Numbered from the stretch's first letter, positions 1 through 9,370 are shown. The stretch: DNA of 64,000 nt from Erwinia pyri (GCF_030758455.1 NZ_CP132353.1:1674001-1738000), one strand, 5' to 3'. The notes: generated by a model not told the origin, from the sequence alone. Numbers and translations are program-made.

Positions 1-136
1 CTTCCCTGCCGCTGTGACCGGAACTCTGGCAAAGTTCCATCCCGCAGGGAGCACGGGATGCTTTATCGAGGCTGGTCCTGGCCACTGACAGCACCCGATC
101 CTTTAGCCAGCCGGGTCTGCCTGCGGCCAGCCTGGC

Positions 137-1597
137 TTAGCGGAACGGCGGCTCGTTAAAGGTACGCAGTTTGCGGGAGTGCAGCTTATCCCCTTCGGCG
201 CGCAGCAGATCTATCGCGCGAATGCCGATTTGCAGATGCTCGGAGATCGCCCCTTCATAGAAACGGTTTGCCTGGCCCGGCAGCTTGATCTCGCCATGCA
301 ACGGCTTATCGGAGACGCAAAGCAGCGTCCCGTAAGGTACGCGGAAGCGATAACCCTGCGCGGCGATGGTGGCGCTCTCCATATCTACAGCTACCGCACG
401 GCTGAGGTTAAAACGCAGCGCGGAGGCGGAGTAGCGCAGCTCCCAGTTACGGTCATCGGTAGTCACCACCGTGCCGGTACGCAGCCGCTGTTTAACCTGA
501 TCGCCAGGCATACCGCTGACCTGCTTGGTGGCGTCATAAAGCGCCCGCTGCACTTCCGCGATGCTGGGAACCGGGATATCTGGCGGCAGCACGTCATCCA
601 GTACGTGGTCATCGCGCAGATAAGCGTGGGCCAGCACGTAATCGCCAATGGTCTGGCTCTCGCGCAGCCCGCCGCAGTGACCAATCATCAGCCAGGTATG
701 AGGACGCAGCACCGCCAGGTGGTCGCAGATGGTCTTGGCGTTGGAGGGCCCGACGCCAATGTTGATCAGCGTGATCCCCTGACCCTCTTTAGCGATCAGA
801 TGCCAGGCGGGCATCTGGTGATTTTTCCACGCCAGGCCAGAGATAACCTGCAAAGGATCGGGCGTTTCCGCCGTGACAAAAATGCTGCCCGCGCAGGACA
901 ACGCTTCATAGGGGGAATCAGGATCTGCTATCTGTTCACAACCCCAGCGGACAAACTCATCCACATAGCGGGTGTAGTTGGTGAACAACACGTAGGACTG
1001 GAAATGCTCAACGGGCGTGCCGGTGTAGTGACGGAGCCTTGCCAGCGAAAAATCAGTACGCAGCGCATCGAAGTGGGAAAGCGGGAACGCTTCACCCGGC
1101 TGATAGAGGCCATCGGCATTTTCATCGCCAATCTGTGCCAGCTCAGTAGTGGGGAAGTGTTTCGCCAGACCGGCGCTCATGGTGCGGTCCAGCCCCAGGT
1201 TGGAACCATCAATCACATAAGGGAAGGGGATCTCCTGGCTGGAAGGTCTTACTTCCAGCGTCACCGGATATTCGCCGGCCAGCATCTCAAGCTGTTCAGA
1301 AAGGTAGTGCCGCGCCAGCGCCGGGCGGGTGATGGTGGTGGCGTAGCTGCCCGGACGGGTAAAACGACCAAAGGCGCGGGTAAGGCGGTGGCCTGAATCG
1401 TCGCCTTCCCAGCTTACGCGCAGTTCCGGGTAAACAAACAGGCCGCTGGCGCGCGCGGCTTCGTCCGGTAACTGACCGCTGCTGATATAGGTGGTAATCG
1501 CTTCGCGAAGCGCGGTAACGGCCTCTTCATAGAGGGCGTCCAGCTTGTCCAGCGCCCCGGCTACGGACAACCCTTTCGGGGCAGAAGGCTGAGTCAT
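137..1597 (-). CDS. amn: AMP nucleosidase
   Basis: Cytoplasmic enzyme that hydrolyses AMP to adenine and ribose 5-phosphate. The protein is 486 aa, close to the 484 aa of E. coli Amn, with a family-specific N-terminal domain followed by a nucleoside-phosphorylase fold: GVGPSN at about residues 281-286, GHCGG at about 306-310 and the conserved DMESAT at about 405-410. The open frame extends 20 codons further upstream, but the ATG at 1597 has a good AGGGAGA ribosome site and matches the family start. It is a core enterobacterial gene and marks the left, conserved edge of the window. In E. coli it lies near asn tRNA genes, nac and cbl, which reappear here about 53 kb to the right. Confidence 0.97.
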   Translation of the reverse strand: MTQPSAPKGLSVAGALDKLDALYEEAVTALREAITTYISSGQLPDEAARASGLFVYPELRVSWEGDDSGHRLTRAFGRFTRPGSYATTITRPALARHYLSEQLEMLAGEYPVTLEVRPSSQEIPFPYVIDGSNLGLDRTMSAGLAKHFPTTELAQIGDENADGLYQPGEAFPLSHFDALRTDFSLARLRHYTGTPVEHFQSYVLFTNYTRYVDEFVRWGCEQIADPDSPYEALSCAGSIFVTAETPDPLQVISGLAWKNHQMPAWHLIAKEGQGITLINIGVGPSNAKTICDHLAVLRPHTWLMIGHCGGLRESQTIGDYVLAHAYLRDDHVLDDVLPPDIPVPSIAEVQRALYDATKQVSGMPGDQVKQRLRTGTVVTTDDRNWELRYSASALRFNLSRAVAVDMESATIAAQGYRFRVPYGTLLCVSDKPLHGEIKLPGQANRFYEGAISEHLQIGIRAIDLLRAEGDKLHSRKLRTFNEPPFR

Positions 1598-1760
1598 GGT
1601 ATCTCCCTGGTCTCGGTTTCTCATTATCTTCACAGCATCCTGGCATATTTTTAACAAAAACGCCTGCCGGAAAACGGGTAATTACCTGACTGGGCTGGGA
1701 AAAATCTTATTGCTGTTCGGCTGGCTTACTCTCTACAGAGCATGAATTAAAGCCCAAAAA

Positions 1761-2696
1761 CTACACGGCACGCTGTTTTGCAAGCCACTGACCGACCGTT
1801 GTGGTTTCAATCCCCTGAAGATAATTGAATGTTTTTTCTTTACTCCATGCCACCCCGTCAGGCCGGGCGAAAGCAAGCCGGTATTTTGCTCCCACATCTT
1901 CAGGATTATGCTGCACGTCATCCTCAAGCTTTTTCCTGACCAGTAATTTTCGGTTTACTTCAGCGTTCCAGTGGGTTTGCATTAAATCAGCCAGCTCACT
2001 GTAGGTCAGCGTATCGCCTGCGATAAAGACAATCTCGTTACGAAAAGCGGGCTGATGGAAGAAAATAGCTGCAGTCAGCTTGCCGATATCTTCAGGTGTG
2101 GTCAGCGTCACTGCATGCTGCCAGTCGCCCAGGCCAAAAACAGTTTTACTTTGTACATCAACCACACCAAAGCCAGATTCAAACAGGTAGCTGGTAAAAA
2201 TTCCGGTAGAGACAATGACCCATTCCGTTGCATTTTGCCCGCGCAGCAGGTGGCGAACCTCAAGCTGTTCATCCCATACCTGCTGCCCGCTGCCTTTACC
2301 AACCACGTCATAGTCAACGCCAAACTGCCACGGAAAGTATCGTGCTACGGCCGCTTTTAATACCGACTGTGTAATCTTTATCTGCGTTCCCGGCCCGCCG
2401 ACAAAACCACTACAGTTGATGACGGTGTCAAAAGAGCCAAATATCTCACTCAGCTCATCGATACTGTTTTCCTGCAGATCGCCCTCAACTACAGAGATGC
2501 GCAGTTTCATCAGCTCATCCAGTCGTGCCTTGTGTGGACCAGAAACGGCGTTAGCCGCTTCTTTTCTTAGTAATACACTGATTTTTAAATTGGTATGTTT
2601 CTGCGCTTTATTGCACATCGCTCGTAATACCTGCAGACCAAGTTCTCCTGCGCCGAGTATCAGAACGCTATTTAAAAATTTGTTTTCTGATTTCAT
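1761..2696 (-). CDS. NmrA / isoflavone-reductase-like NAD(P)H-dependent reductase
   Basis: 311-aa Rossmann-fold protein of the atypical short-chain reductase (NmrA/aromatic alcohol reductase) group. The nucleotide-binding signature GAGELG follows the first strand near the N-terminus, and there is no YxxxK pair in the classical place. The upstream open frame is longer, but the ATG at 2696 is preceded by AGGAGG at ideal spacing, so I start there. It is transcribed divergently from an HxlR regulator with an 85-bp shared control region, the usual layout when such a regulator controls a redox enzyme. Substrate unknown; related proteins reduce plant phenylpropanoids or act as redox sensors. Confidence 0.8.
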   Translation of the reverse strand: MKSENKFLNSVLILGAGELGLQVLRAMCNKAQKHTNLKISVLLRKEAANAVSGPHKARLDELMKLRISVVEGDLQENSIDELSEIFGSFDTVINCSGFVGGPGTQIKITQSVLKAAVARYFPWQFGVDYDVVGKGSGQQVWDEQLEVRHLLRGQNATEWVIVSTGIFTSYLFESGFGVVDVQSKTVFGLGDWQHAVTLTTPEDIGKLTAAIFFHQPAFRNEIVFIAGDTLTYSELADLMQTHWNAEVNRKLLVRKKLEDDVQHNPEDVGAKYRLAFARPDGVAWSKEKTFNYLQGIETTTVGQWLAKQRAV

Positions 2697-2781
2697 TCTT
2701 GCCTCCTGTCGTATTAAAACGTCATCCTGACAGCTGAAAGAGCCTGCCTCAATAAGGCACATGAATGATACCGGAGGTGAT

Positions 2782-3183
2782 ATGGAGTCTGAACGGGAAG
2801 CATTGCTGCAATTTTCAAAGGAGTTTTGTGAAGAATTAAGCAACGATGATGAGGGGCTGAAACGTGAGATCCTGGCACATGCCGGTAATCGCTGGTCGCT
2901 GGGCGTGTTACATATTCTCGGTACCTGCGGGTCTCTTCGCTATGGGGAGATACGTCGCTACCTTACGGGAGTCACGCAAAGAATGCTGACGCGGACACTG
3001 CGTCATCTGGAGCGTGACGGACTTATATCCCGCTGTGATTACGAGGAGAAATTGCCCCGGGTGGTTTATGCGATTACCGATTCCGGAAAAGAAATGCTTC
3101 TCAGGATGTTACCTTTATGGTCCTGGATTATCACATCCGCCGACTATATCCGTGAAGCCAGAGCACGGTACGATGGTGATTAG
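2782..3183 (+). CDS. HxlR-family winged-helix transcriptional regulator
   Basis: 133 aa from the ATG at 2782, which has GGAGGTG five bases upstream; an in-frame ATG at 2761 has no comparable site. The HxlR signature is clear: the NRWSLGVLHIL helix, then GSLRYGEIRR, then the recognition helix and wing TQRMLTRTLRHLERDGLI. HxlR/DUF24 proteins often sense quinones, aldehydes or hypochlorite and control an adjacent reductase. The divergent NmrA-like gene at 1761-2696 is the likely target (inference from position). Confidence 0.88.
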   Translation: MESEREALLQFSKEFCEELSNDDEGLKREILAHAGNRWSLGVLHILGTCGSLRYGEIRRYLTGVTQRMLTRTLRHLERDGLISRCDYEEKLPRVVYAITDSGKEMLLRMLPLWSWIITSADYIREARARYDGD

Positions 3184-3200
3184 CAGCCCCAAAGGAGGGA

Positions 3201-3515
3201 TTAAATACCGTCGAGAAGAAAATCAATCGCGGCTTTGATCTGGGTACGATAATGGGAAACATCGCAGAACACCGCTCCCAGAGAACGCGCGGGAATGCTC
3301 GCCATCTCATGCGTCATAACTGCATATTCTCTATTGTCGGTCAGTCTGATAAGCGGAACCAGCCGTTCGGGGCGTGGGCTGCCTGGGTAATTTTCAACAG
3401 GCAGCAGAGGGACAACAATCCTGCGGTTTAACTGGCCGATAATATCGCTGGTTACATCAAGCAGCAGGGGATAGACGGCGCTTTTCCCGGTATTGCCGTA
3501 TACAGTGAACTGCAT
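3201..3515 (-). CDS. ccdB: CcdB-family toxin
   Basis: 104-aa homologue of CcdB, the gyrase-poisoning toxin of the ccd system. The family pattern is visible along the whole protein: the MQFTVYGN start, the RRIVVPLLP strand, the LIRLTDNREYAVMTHEMASIP block and the C-terminal helix ending in DFLLDGI. Length is normal (F-plasmid CcdB is 101 aa). It starts 2 bp after the stop of the antitoxin gene, so the two are translationally coupled. It is a chromosomal copy at the left end of the accessory region; no plasmid genes are nearby. Confidence 0.93.
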   Translation of the reverse strand: MQFTVYGNTGKSAVYPLLLDVTSDIIGQLNRRIVVPLLPVENYPGSPRPERLVPLIRLTDNREYAVMTHEMASIPARSLGAVFCDVSHYRTQIKAAIDFLLDGI

Positions 3516-3517
3516 TC

Positions 3518-3754
3518 TTAAAATGTCCTGTACTCATCGCTGAAACAACCATGTTCATCGTGAAAGCGGTTAAGAGCTTCCAGCGCTTCGCTGTTTTCCT
3601 CCTGCCACTTTTTCGCTTCGTACTGGCGTAGTTCAGCGTCAAGGGCTGCGGTCAGGGTGGCACTTAGATTAATTCCAGCCTCACGCGCACGGCTGAGTAA
3701 GGTTCGTTCTACGGTCATGGTAACGCTTTGCGTTGCTCGTTGTGTAGCAGCCAT
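3518..3754 (-). CDS. ccdA: CcdA-family antitoxin
   Basis: 78-aa antitoxin partner of the CcdB at 3201-3515. The N-terminal half has the ribbon-helix-helix DNA-binding pattern (SVTMTVERTLLSRAREAGINLS), and the C-terminal half has the toxin-binding helix and tail (EALEALNRFHDEHGCFSDEYRTF), with the usual WQEEN segment between them. In the family CcdA neutralises CcdB and, with it, represses its own promoter. A perfect 19-bp palindrome 19 bp upstream of the start is a likely operator. Confidence 0.93.
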   Translation of the reverse strand: MAATQRATQSVTMTVERTLLSRAREAGINLSATLTAALDAELRQYEAKKWQEENSEALEALNRFHDEHGCFSDEYRTF

Positions 3755-3772
3755 AAATACCTCGCGTCAAAT

Positions 3773-3791
3773 GCCGTGTAATAAACACGGC
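3773..3791 (-). promoter_or_regulatory. probable CcdA/CcdB operator (palindrome)
   Basis: Perfect inverted repeat GCCGTGT-AATAA-ACACGGC located 19 bp upstream of the ccdA ATG. Position and symmetry suit a ribbon-helix-helix autoregulatory operator. Binding is inferred. Confidence 0.55.
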
Positions 3792-3877
3792 TAATTGGAT
3801 GTAGCATAACACCAAAAAGGCAAAGGAGCGGAAAATGTGGGATTCCGGTGAAGAACCCACCCCAGTAGGAAATAATA

Positions 3878-4846
3878 TTAATTAGCAGTTTCGTTTAGCA
3901 ACTTATTTTTCAAAGAATACTGTCGTGGCGAACATCCGATGAGTCGCCGAAACGCTGTACTGAATGCAGCTTCTGATGCATAACCTAGTGACAGCGCGAT
4001 TCTGGAGACAGATTCAGTACCATTGGTGAGCCGGTGACAGGCAATCATCATTCTCCATCGTGTGAGATATTCAATTGGCGACGCCCCAGATATACTTTTG
4101 AACCTGAGTGCGAACTTGGATCGGGACATCCCGGCCTTCTGCGCAAGTTCCGGCAAAGTCCAACGGGTGCCTGGGCTCGCATGAATTGCGCCAATGGCAA
4201 CGGCGATCCTTTCATCACTTAGTGCAAACAGCCAGCCGACCCCACTTCCCACGCCGTGAGCGAGATAAAGTCGCAGCGCCTGGACCAGCATTAAGTGAGC
4301 GAGATGCTGCACCACGAGCCTGGCACCCGGCTGCGCTCCGAACAGCTCTTGTCGCATACGGCCGAGGGCCCATCGCAGACCTGACTTATCATCTTCATCG
4401 CGAAGCCGAATGATGGCAGGCATTGATCCAAGCAGGATGTCGACATGTTTGCCGGCGAATCCGAAATGGCCGCCGAGCATTGTTGTTTCTCCGCCGCCGT
4501 TCACTGTCGCGATACCGCCGTTCCAGTCCTCTTCGGGTAGGGTGGCAATACTGACCGGCTTGAAGGCGAGGTCTTGAGCAATCAGAAATCGACGTCCGTT
4601 GGGTAACAGGACGCAATCACCCGCTTCAAGCCTTATCGGATCTTGCCCACTATCGACAGCGAGCCAGGCGCTGCCAGATACGAGCGCAAAATATTTGAGA
4701 CCAGAATGCTTCTCGAACTGAAGCGCCCATTTCCCTCCTAAGTCAAAGCCACCCGCAATGTAAGTTTTTGGCGTCAATAGCGAGAGAACATCGGATAAGG
4801 GATCAGCAACCATGGGGACAATCTCGAAAGTATTATGGATATTCAA
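3878..4846 (-). CDS. AraC-family transcriptional regulator (cupin sensor domain)
   Basis: 322 aa. The first half is a cupin-type sensor domain of the AraC_binding_6 style (LKYFALVSGSAWL, then RLEAGDCVLLPNGRRFLI). The C-terminal 100 residues carry the double helix-turn-helix: WTLPELAQKAGMSRSKFALRFK and SRIALSLGYASEAAFSTAFRR, ending with the CSPRQYS motif. It is divergent from the EthD-domain gene at 4925 across a 78-bp gap and probably controls it. The pair resembles soil proteobacterial regulator/EthD pairs more than enterobacterial core genes, so transfer is possible. Confidence 0.9.
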   Translation of the reverse strand: MNIHNTFEIVPMVADPLSDVLSLLTPKTYIAGGFDLGGKWALQFEKHSGLKYFALVSGSAWLAVDSGQDPIRLEAGDCVLLPNGRRFLIAQDLAFKPVSIATLPEEDWNGGIATVNGGGETTMLGGHFGFAGKHVDILLGSMPAIIRLRDEDDKSGLRWALGRMRQELFGAQPGARLVVQHLAHLMLVQALRLYLAHGVGSGVGWLFALSDERIAVAIGAIHASPGTRWTLPELAQKAGMSRSKFALRFKSISGASPIEYLTRWRMMIACHRLTNGTESVSRIALSLGYASEAAFSTAFRRLIGCSPRQYSLKNKLLNETAN

Positions 4847-4924
4847 ACATAGTTTGTATCGACTTTCATGGTTATTCTTTGTCGAAGCAGATGCACAGAT
4901 TGCTCACCGTCAAAGGATATTTTC

Positions 4925-5260
4925 ATGATCAAAGTCGTTATCGGTTTCAAGCGCCGGCAGGGTATGGGCATTCAGGAATTCAGGGAATATCGTCGCGACG
5001 TTCATGCCCCGATGCTTTTTGCAATTCCTGAAGCGAAGAAGATCCGCCGCTTCGTGATTTCATACCCCGTGAATTATATGACCTCAGAAGAACCACGGTT
5101 CGACGCCATGGTGGAGGCGTGGTTCGACAACATTGACGACATGAACAAACTCTTCCTGTCGGACAACTTTGCCACCAGGGTGGATCCTGACCACGTGAAC
5201 TTCATCGACTTGACTTCCGTGGTCCGGCTCGTGACCGAAGAGGTCATTGTCGTTGAATAA
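4925..5260 (+). CDS. EthD-domain small protein
   Basis: 111 aa with an EthD-type ferredoxin-like fold: an N-terminal strand (MIKVVIGFKR), the EFREYRRDVHAPM helix that characterises the family, and a C-terminal VNFIDLTS strand. A longer frame begins at 4868, but the ATG at 4925 has an AGGA site and gives the usual family length. Members are dimeric accessory proteins or small oxygenases/lyases in catabolic or polyketide pathways; the reaction here is unknown. The gene is divergent from the AraC regulator. The downstream 310 bp up to 5571 hold no gene. Confidence 0.75.
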   Translation: MIKVVIGFKRRQGMGIQEFREYRRDVHAPMLFAIPEAKKIRRFVISYPVNYMTSEEPRFDAMVEAWFDNIDDMNKLFLSDNFATRVDPDHVNFIDLTSVVRLVTEEVIVVE

Positions 5261-5451
5261 CGATCTCGCCGGAGGAGCAGGACAAAGAGCATTACCTGGA
5301 ACCACGATCGCCCACATCCAAACCTTCAACGTTATAGTCCATATGAATAATCCCGCCTTTAACAGGTGAGCCGGACACCGATATTAATCGCACGTCGCCA
5401 GTGAGCCAGCGCACAAACCAGCACTAAAATCTTCAACAAAAATTAACATAA

Positions 5452-5477
5452 CCCTATGAAATTTAACAATCATAGGG
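5452..5477. promoter_or_regulatory. inverted repeat upstream of the aldarate operon
   Basis: CCCTATG and CATAGGG separated by 12 bp, about 95 bp upstream of the MFS start. It lies in the otherwise empty 310-bp gap 5261-5571. It could be an operator for a regulator encoded elsewhere, since no regulator gene adjoins the operon. I see nothing else in the gap. Confidence 0.4.
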
Positions 5478-5571
5478 CATGTGCATAAGTGTTCTCGGGC
5501 AATACCACATATCCGCCTGCTAATTCTGCTGCGTATACCTATAGCGGTGCTTTTGACCCTACAGGTGACGC

Positions 5572-6924
5572 ATGACACAACAACACTATGAATTATCACC
5601 CGATCATGAGGCGCATATCGCTTCCGCCATCGGCAAGTTTTTCCGCCGCATCATACCGATGCTGGCGCTGATGCTTATCGTTAACCAGATAGACCGCGCC
5701 AACATCGGTTTCGTTAAAGCCCAGCTGCAAACCGATGCGGGTATCAGCGCCGCCGCTTTCGGCTTGGGTGCCGGACTGTTCTTTATCGGCTATGCGCTGT
5801 TTGAAGTGCCGAGCAACATGATGCTGAAGAAACTCGGCGCACGTGTGTGGCTCACGCGCATTATGATCACCTGGGGCATGGTGGTGGTGCTGACCGGTTT
5901 TGTCAGCACGCCGCTGCACTTCTATCTGCTGCGTTTCCTGCTCGGCGTAGCGGAAGCTGGCTTCTTCCCCGGCGTGCTGTTCTATTTTCGTCAATGGGTG
6001 CCGAATGCCTGGCGGGGACGCGCTACCGCCATGGTGTTGAGTGCCACAGCCAGCGCCTTTCTCTTCTCCGGTCCGCTCACGGGCGCCATCCTGATGATGC
6101 ATGACGTTGGCGGCCTTGCGGGCTGGAAATGGGTCATGTTTATGGAGGGCGGCGGATCGATAACGATCGGCCTGCTGGCGGCATGGGTGTTGGTCTCTAA
6201 ACCGGAAGGGGCGAAATGGCTCAGCGACGCGGAGAAACAGGCGCTGGCGCAGCAGCTGGCTCTGGAAGATGCGGCACGTGAAGAGCGTGCCGTAACACAA
6301 GGTCGCTGGGGGTTGATCGCCGATCGCCGTCTTTTGTCTTACTGCCTGATCTTCTTCACCATGACCATGACCGGCTACACGTTGGTGTTCTGGTTACCGC
6401 AAATCATTCAGCGTATTCAGGGCTTCAACAGTTTCGAAACCGGACTTCTGACTGCCGTTCCCTGGCTGTTCGCTATCGTGGCGCTGTTTACGCTCGGTAA
6501 AGCCACCGATCGCTATCGCCATAAGCTGGATAAAGGGCTTGGCATCGCCATGCTGATTGCCGCCTGCGGGACTTTTATGGCTACGTTTGGCACGCCGTGG
6601 TTCGGCTTTGTGGCGATGATTGTGGCTTGTATCGGTTCCAAGGTGAGCGCTGCGTTTTTCTGGCCGATGCCGCAAAGCGAACTGCCCGCATCAATTGCTG
6701 CACCAGGCATTGCGATGATCAACTCAATTGGCAACCTTGGCGGATTCTTCGCGCCGACGGTTTTCGGCTATCTCGAAATGCACACCGGCAGCACCACCGG
6801 CGGACTCTACGCGCTGACCAGCGTGTCGGTCATTACCGGTCTGTGGCTGCTGCTGCGCAGTAAACCTGTTCCCCCCGCATTCGGTCACACGGAGAGAAAC
6901 CATGTCAGACAGTCCACTCATTAA
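5572..6924 (+). CDS. MFS transporter, anion:cation symporter (tartrate/aldarate type)
   Basis: 450-aa inner-membrane permease with about 12 hydrophobic segments. The N-terminal NQIDRANIGFVKAQL stretch and the helix-2 ALFEVPSNMMLKKLGAR motif mark the ACS subgroup that includes TtuB/NicT-type carboxylate transporters, distinct from E. coli GudP. A good AGGTGA site precedes the ATG. It overlaps the next gene, a glucarate-dehydratase-family enzyme, by 23 bp, so uptake of an aldarate or related sugar acid is the natural inference. First gene of a three-gene operon. Confidence 0.9.
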   Translation: MTQQHYELSPDHEAHIASAIGKFFRRIIPMLALMLIVNQIDRANIGFVKAQLQTDAGISAAAFGLGAGLFFIGYALFEVPSNMMLKKLGARVWLTRIMITWGMVVVLTGFVSTPLHFYLLRFLLGVAEAGFFPGVLFYFRQWVPNAWRGRATAMVLSATASAFLFSGPLTGAILMMHDVGGLAGWKWVMFMEGGGSITIGLLAAWVLVSKPEGAKWLSDAEKQALAQQLALEDAAREERAVTQGRWGLIADRRLLSYCLIFFTMTMTGYTLVFWLPQIIQRIQGFNSFETGLLTAVPWLFAIVALFTLGKATDRYRHKLDKGLGIAMLIAACGTFMATFGTPWFGFVAMIVACIGSKVSAAFFWPMPQSELPASIAAPGIAMINSIGNLGGFFAPTVFGYLEMHTGSTTGGLYALTSVSVITGLWLLLRSKPVPPAFGHTERNHVRQSTH

Positions 6925-8245
6925 ATCCATGCGCATCGTACCGGTTGCCGGCTACGACAGCATGCTACTGAATATTGGCGGCGCCCATAACTGCTTCTTC
7001 ACGCGCATTATCGTGATCCTGACCGACTCAGCCGGGCATACCGGCGTCGGTGAAACGCCGTGTCATGCCTCAACCCTGCAGTTGCTGGAGCAGTTTCGCC
7101 CGCTGATTGAAGGCAGTTCCCTGCTGCGCCTCAATGCCACGCTGAGCCAGCTGTTCAGCAGCGAGGCGCGTCAGCAGCAAACCGCCCATACCCATGACAT
7201 CCATATTCCGCAGATGAATCCGGAGAAGTTTTATAACGCCGCTGCCGCCATCGAAGCCGCGCTGCTGGATCTGCAGGGCAAGCTTTTTAACCTGCCGGTA
7301 GCGGATCTGCTTGCCAGCGGTAAACAGCGCGATCGTATTCCGGTGCTGGGCTATCTGTTCTATATCGCCGATCGCAAGCTCACCAATATGCACTATCGCT
7401 CGGGAGATAATGAGCAAGAGGGCTGGTTCCGTCTGCGTCATGAAGCGGCGATGGACAAAACAGCAGTGGTACGGCTGGCGGAAGCGGCGGTTGAGCAGTA
7501 TGGCTTTCGCGACTTCAAGCTGAAAGGAGGCGTGCAGGCAGGCGAAGTGGAAGTCGAAACGGTTGAAGCGCTGCTGGCGCGTTTTCCTGAGGCGCGCGTT
7601 ACCGTTGATCCCAACGCCAGCTGGTCGCTGGATGAAGCGATCCGCTTTGGCAAACAGCTGGCGGGTAAGGTGCCCTATCTTGAAGATCCCTGCGGTGCGG
7701 AACAGGGTTATTCCGGCCGGGAAACGCTGGCCGAATTCCGTCGCGCCACCGGCGTGCCGGTTGCCACCAACATGATCGCAAACGACTGGCGGCAGCTACA
7801 CCATGCGCTGCAGCTTAATGCCATCGACATTCCGCTTGCCGACCCGCACTTCTGGACGATGCGCAACGCAAACGTGGTGGCGCAGTTGTGCAACGAATGG
7901 GGGCTCACCACCGGCTGCCACTCCAATAATCATTTTGATATCTCGCTGGCAATGGTGGCGCACCTCGGCGCTGCGGCGCCGGGCGATCGTCAGACCGCTT
8001 TTGATACTCACTGGATTTGGCAGGATGGCCAGCATCTCACGCGCCAGCCGCCGCAGATCCGCGATGGCTATCTGGAATTACCGCCGGGTCCGGGTCTGGG
8101 CATCGAGCTGGATATGGAACGCGTCGAACAGGCGCATACGCTCTACAACGCGCTGCCGGATAAGAATCGGAACGATGCGTTGGGGATGCAGTTTTTGATC
8201 GATAACTGGCGCTATGACGCCAAACGTCCGTCGTTGGTACGCTAA
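6902..8245 (+). CDS. glucarate-dehydratase-family enzyme (enolase superfamily)
   Basis: 447 aa, the length of E. coli GudD (446). It dehydrates an aldarate such as D-glucarate or L-idarate to a 5-keto-4-deoxy product. All GudD catalytic residues are present at a one-residue offset: KxK at K206/K208 (DFKLKGG), metal ligands D236, E261 and N290, D314 in LADPHFW, and general base H340 in TGCHSNNH. On this basis it looks active rather than a decayed GudX-type paralogue, though GudD versus GudX cannot be settled by motif alone. The start at 6902 follows GGAGA and overlaps the transporter. Confidence 0.88.
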   Translation: MSDSPLIKSMRIVPVAGYDSMLLNIGGAHNCFFTRIIVILTDSAGHTGVGETPCHASTLQLLEQFRPLIEGSSLLRLNATLSQLFSSEARQQQTAHTHDIHIPQMNPEKFYNAAAAIEAALLDLQGKLFNLPVADLLASGKQRDRIPVLGYLFYIADRKLTNMHYRSGDNEQEGWFRLRHEAAMDKTAVVRLAEAAVEQYGFRDFKLKGGVQAGEVEVETVEALLARFPEARVTVDPNASWSLDEAIRFGKQLAGKVPYLEDPCGAEQGYSGRETLAEFRRATGVPVATNMIANDWRQLHHALQLNAIDIPLADPHFWTMRNANVVAQLCNEWGLTTGCHSNNHFDISLAMVAHLGAAAPGDRQTAFDTHWIWQDGQHLTRQPPQIRDGYLELPPGPGLGIELDMERVEQAHTLYNALPDKNRNDALGMQFLIDNWRYDAKRPSLVR

Positions 8246-8254
8246 GGAAACAGC

Positions 8255-9370
8255 ATGAAGAAAATATTAGGTACGGTAACGCTATTCGTGTCGCTGGCCG
8301 CCAGCGCGCCCTTGCTGGCGCAAACTTTTGTCTACGTGTCAGAAGCCAGTGATGGCACCATTGCGCGATACACGCTGGACGAGCAAACGGGTGCGCTGCA
8401 CCTGTTGGGACGTACTCAGACCGGTGGGAAAGTGATGCCAATGGCGCTGAGCGCCGATCGCAAACATCTCTATGCGGCGATCCGCAGTAAACCGCTGCAA
8501 CTGGTGAGCTGGAGCATCGACAGCAAAACCGGCGATCTGAGCCAGTCCAGCGCCGTGGCCGCCGCGGCCAGTTACCCCTATATCAGCACAGACAAACAGG
8601 GGCGCTTTCTGCTTGGCGCCTCCTATGACGGCGATGTGGTGCAGGTCTACCGGCTTGCCAGCGATGGCAAGGTGACGACGCCGCCGGTGGGTAGCTATAA
8701 AACCGGACACGCGGCACATTCGGTGATTGTTGATGCCAGCGGGGAAAATGCTTATGTCGGCAATCTCGGTACCGATCGCGTGCTGCAGCTGAAATTAAGC
8801 GCCGGGGGAGAACTGACAGCGCTCGGTAACGGTTATGTCAACACTGCCGCCGGGAACGGACCGCGCCATTCGGTGCTGTCACCCGATAATCACTATCTCT
8901 ACAACGTTGGCGAGATGGGCGGCATTATCACGCAGTTCCGTCGTGAAGCGAGCGGCGAGCTGGTAAAAGTGGCGGAGGTACCCAATGCCGTTGCTGAAAA
9001 ATACAAACTGGAACAGGGGAAAGAGCGTCCACCGGGCTACAGCGACACCACGCCGCGTATCTGGGCAGCCGATATCAGCCTGACGCCGGATGGGCGTTTC
9101 CTCTATGTCAGCGAGCGAACCAGCAGCACAGTCAGCGGTTATCGGGTTAATAAAGCGGACGGTAAACTGACGCTGATTGACAGCTGGCAGGTTGAAAAAC
9201 AGCCGCGCGGCATCGCGATTTCGCCGGACAGTCGCTGGCTGATTGCCAGTGGTGAGAAAAGCGCGGTTACCGGTAGCTATGAAATTAATGCTGAAAGCGG
9301 GGCGCTTAAGCGGGTGAGCGAAGCGCCTGCCGGAGGTGATGCAAATTGGGTGACGGTGGTGACCTATTAA
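8255..9370 (+). CDS. secreted lactonase-family beta-propeller protein
   Basis: 371 aa with a clear Sec signal peptide (MKKILGTVTLFVSLAASAP..., cleavage likely after LLAQ), so periplasmic. The rest is a seven-bladed-propeller protein of the Pgl/lactonase_2 family, with repeated blade motifs such as DKQGRFLLGASYDGDVV, HSVLSPDNHYLY, DGRFLYVSER and SPDSRWLIASG. Family members hydrolyse 6-phosphogluconolactone or other sugar lactones. As third gene of the operon, 9 bp after the dehydratase, it may open aldarolactones in the periplasm before uptake (inference). A strong terminator follows. Confidence 0.85.
   Translation: MKKILGTVTLFVSLAASAPLLAQTFVYVSEASDGTIARYTLDEQTGALHLLGRTQTGGKVMPMALSADRKHLYAAIRSKPLQLVSWSIDSKTGDLSQSSAVAAAASYPYISTDKQGRFLLGASYDGDVVQVYRLASDGKVTTPPVGSYKTGHAAHSVIVDASGENAYVGNLGTDRVLQLKLSAGGELTALGNGYVNTAAGNGPRHSVLSPDNHYLYNVGEMGGIITQFRREASGELVKVAEVPNAVAEKYKLEQGKERPPGYSDTTPRIWAADISLTPDGRFLYVSERTSSTVSGYRVNKADGKLTLIDSWQVEKQPRGIAISPDSRWLIASGEKSAVTGSYEINAESGALKRVSEAPAGGDANWVTVVTY

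Noticed and set aside
179..1396. 405-codon open frame on the plus strand inside amn
   Set aside because: It is fully antisense to a convincing AMP nucleosidase gene, has no ribosome site and no domain features.
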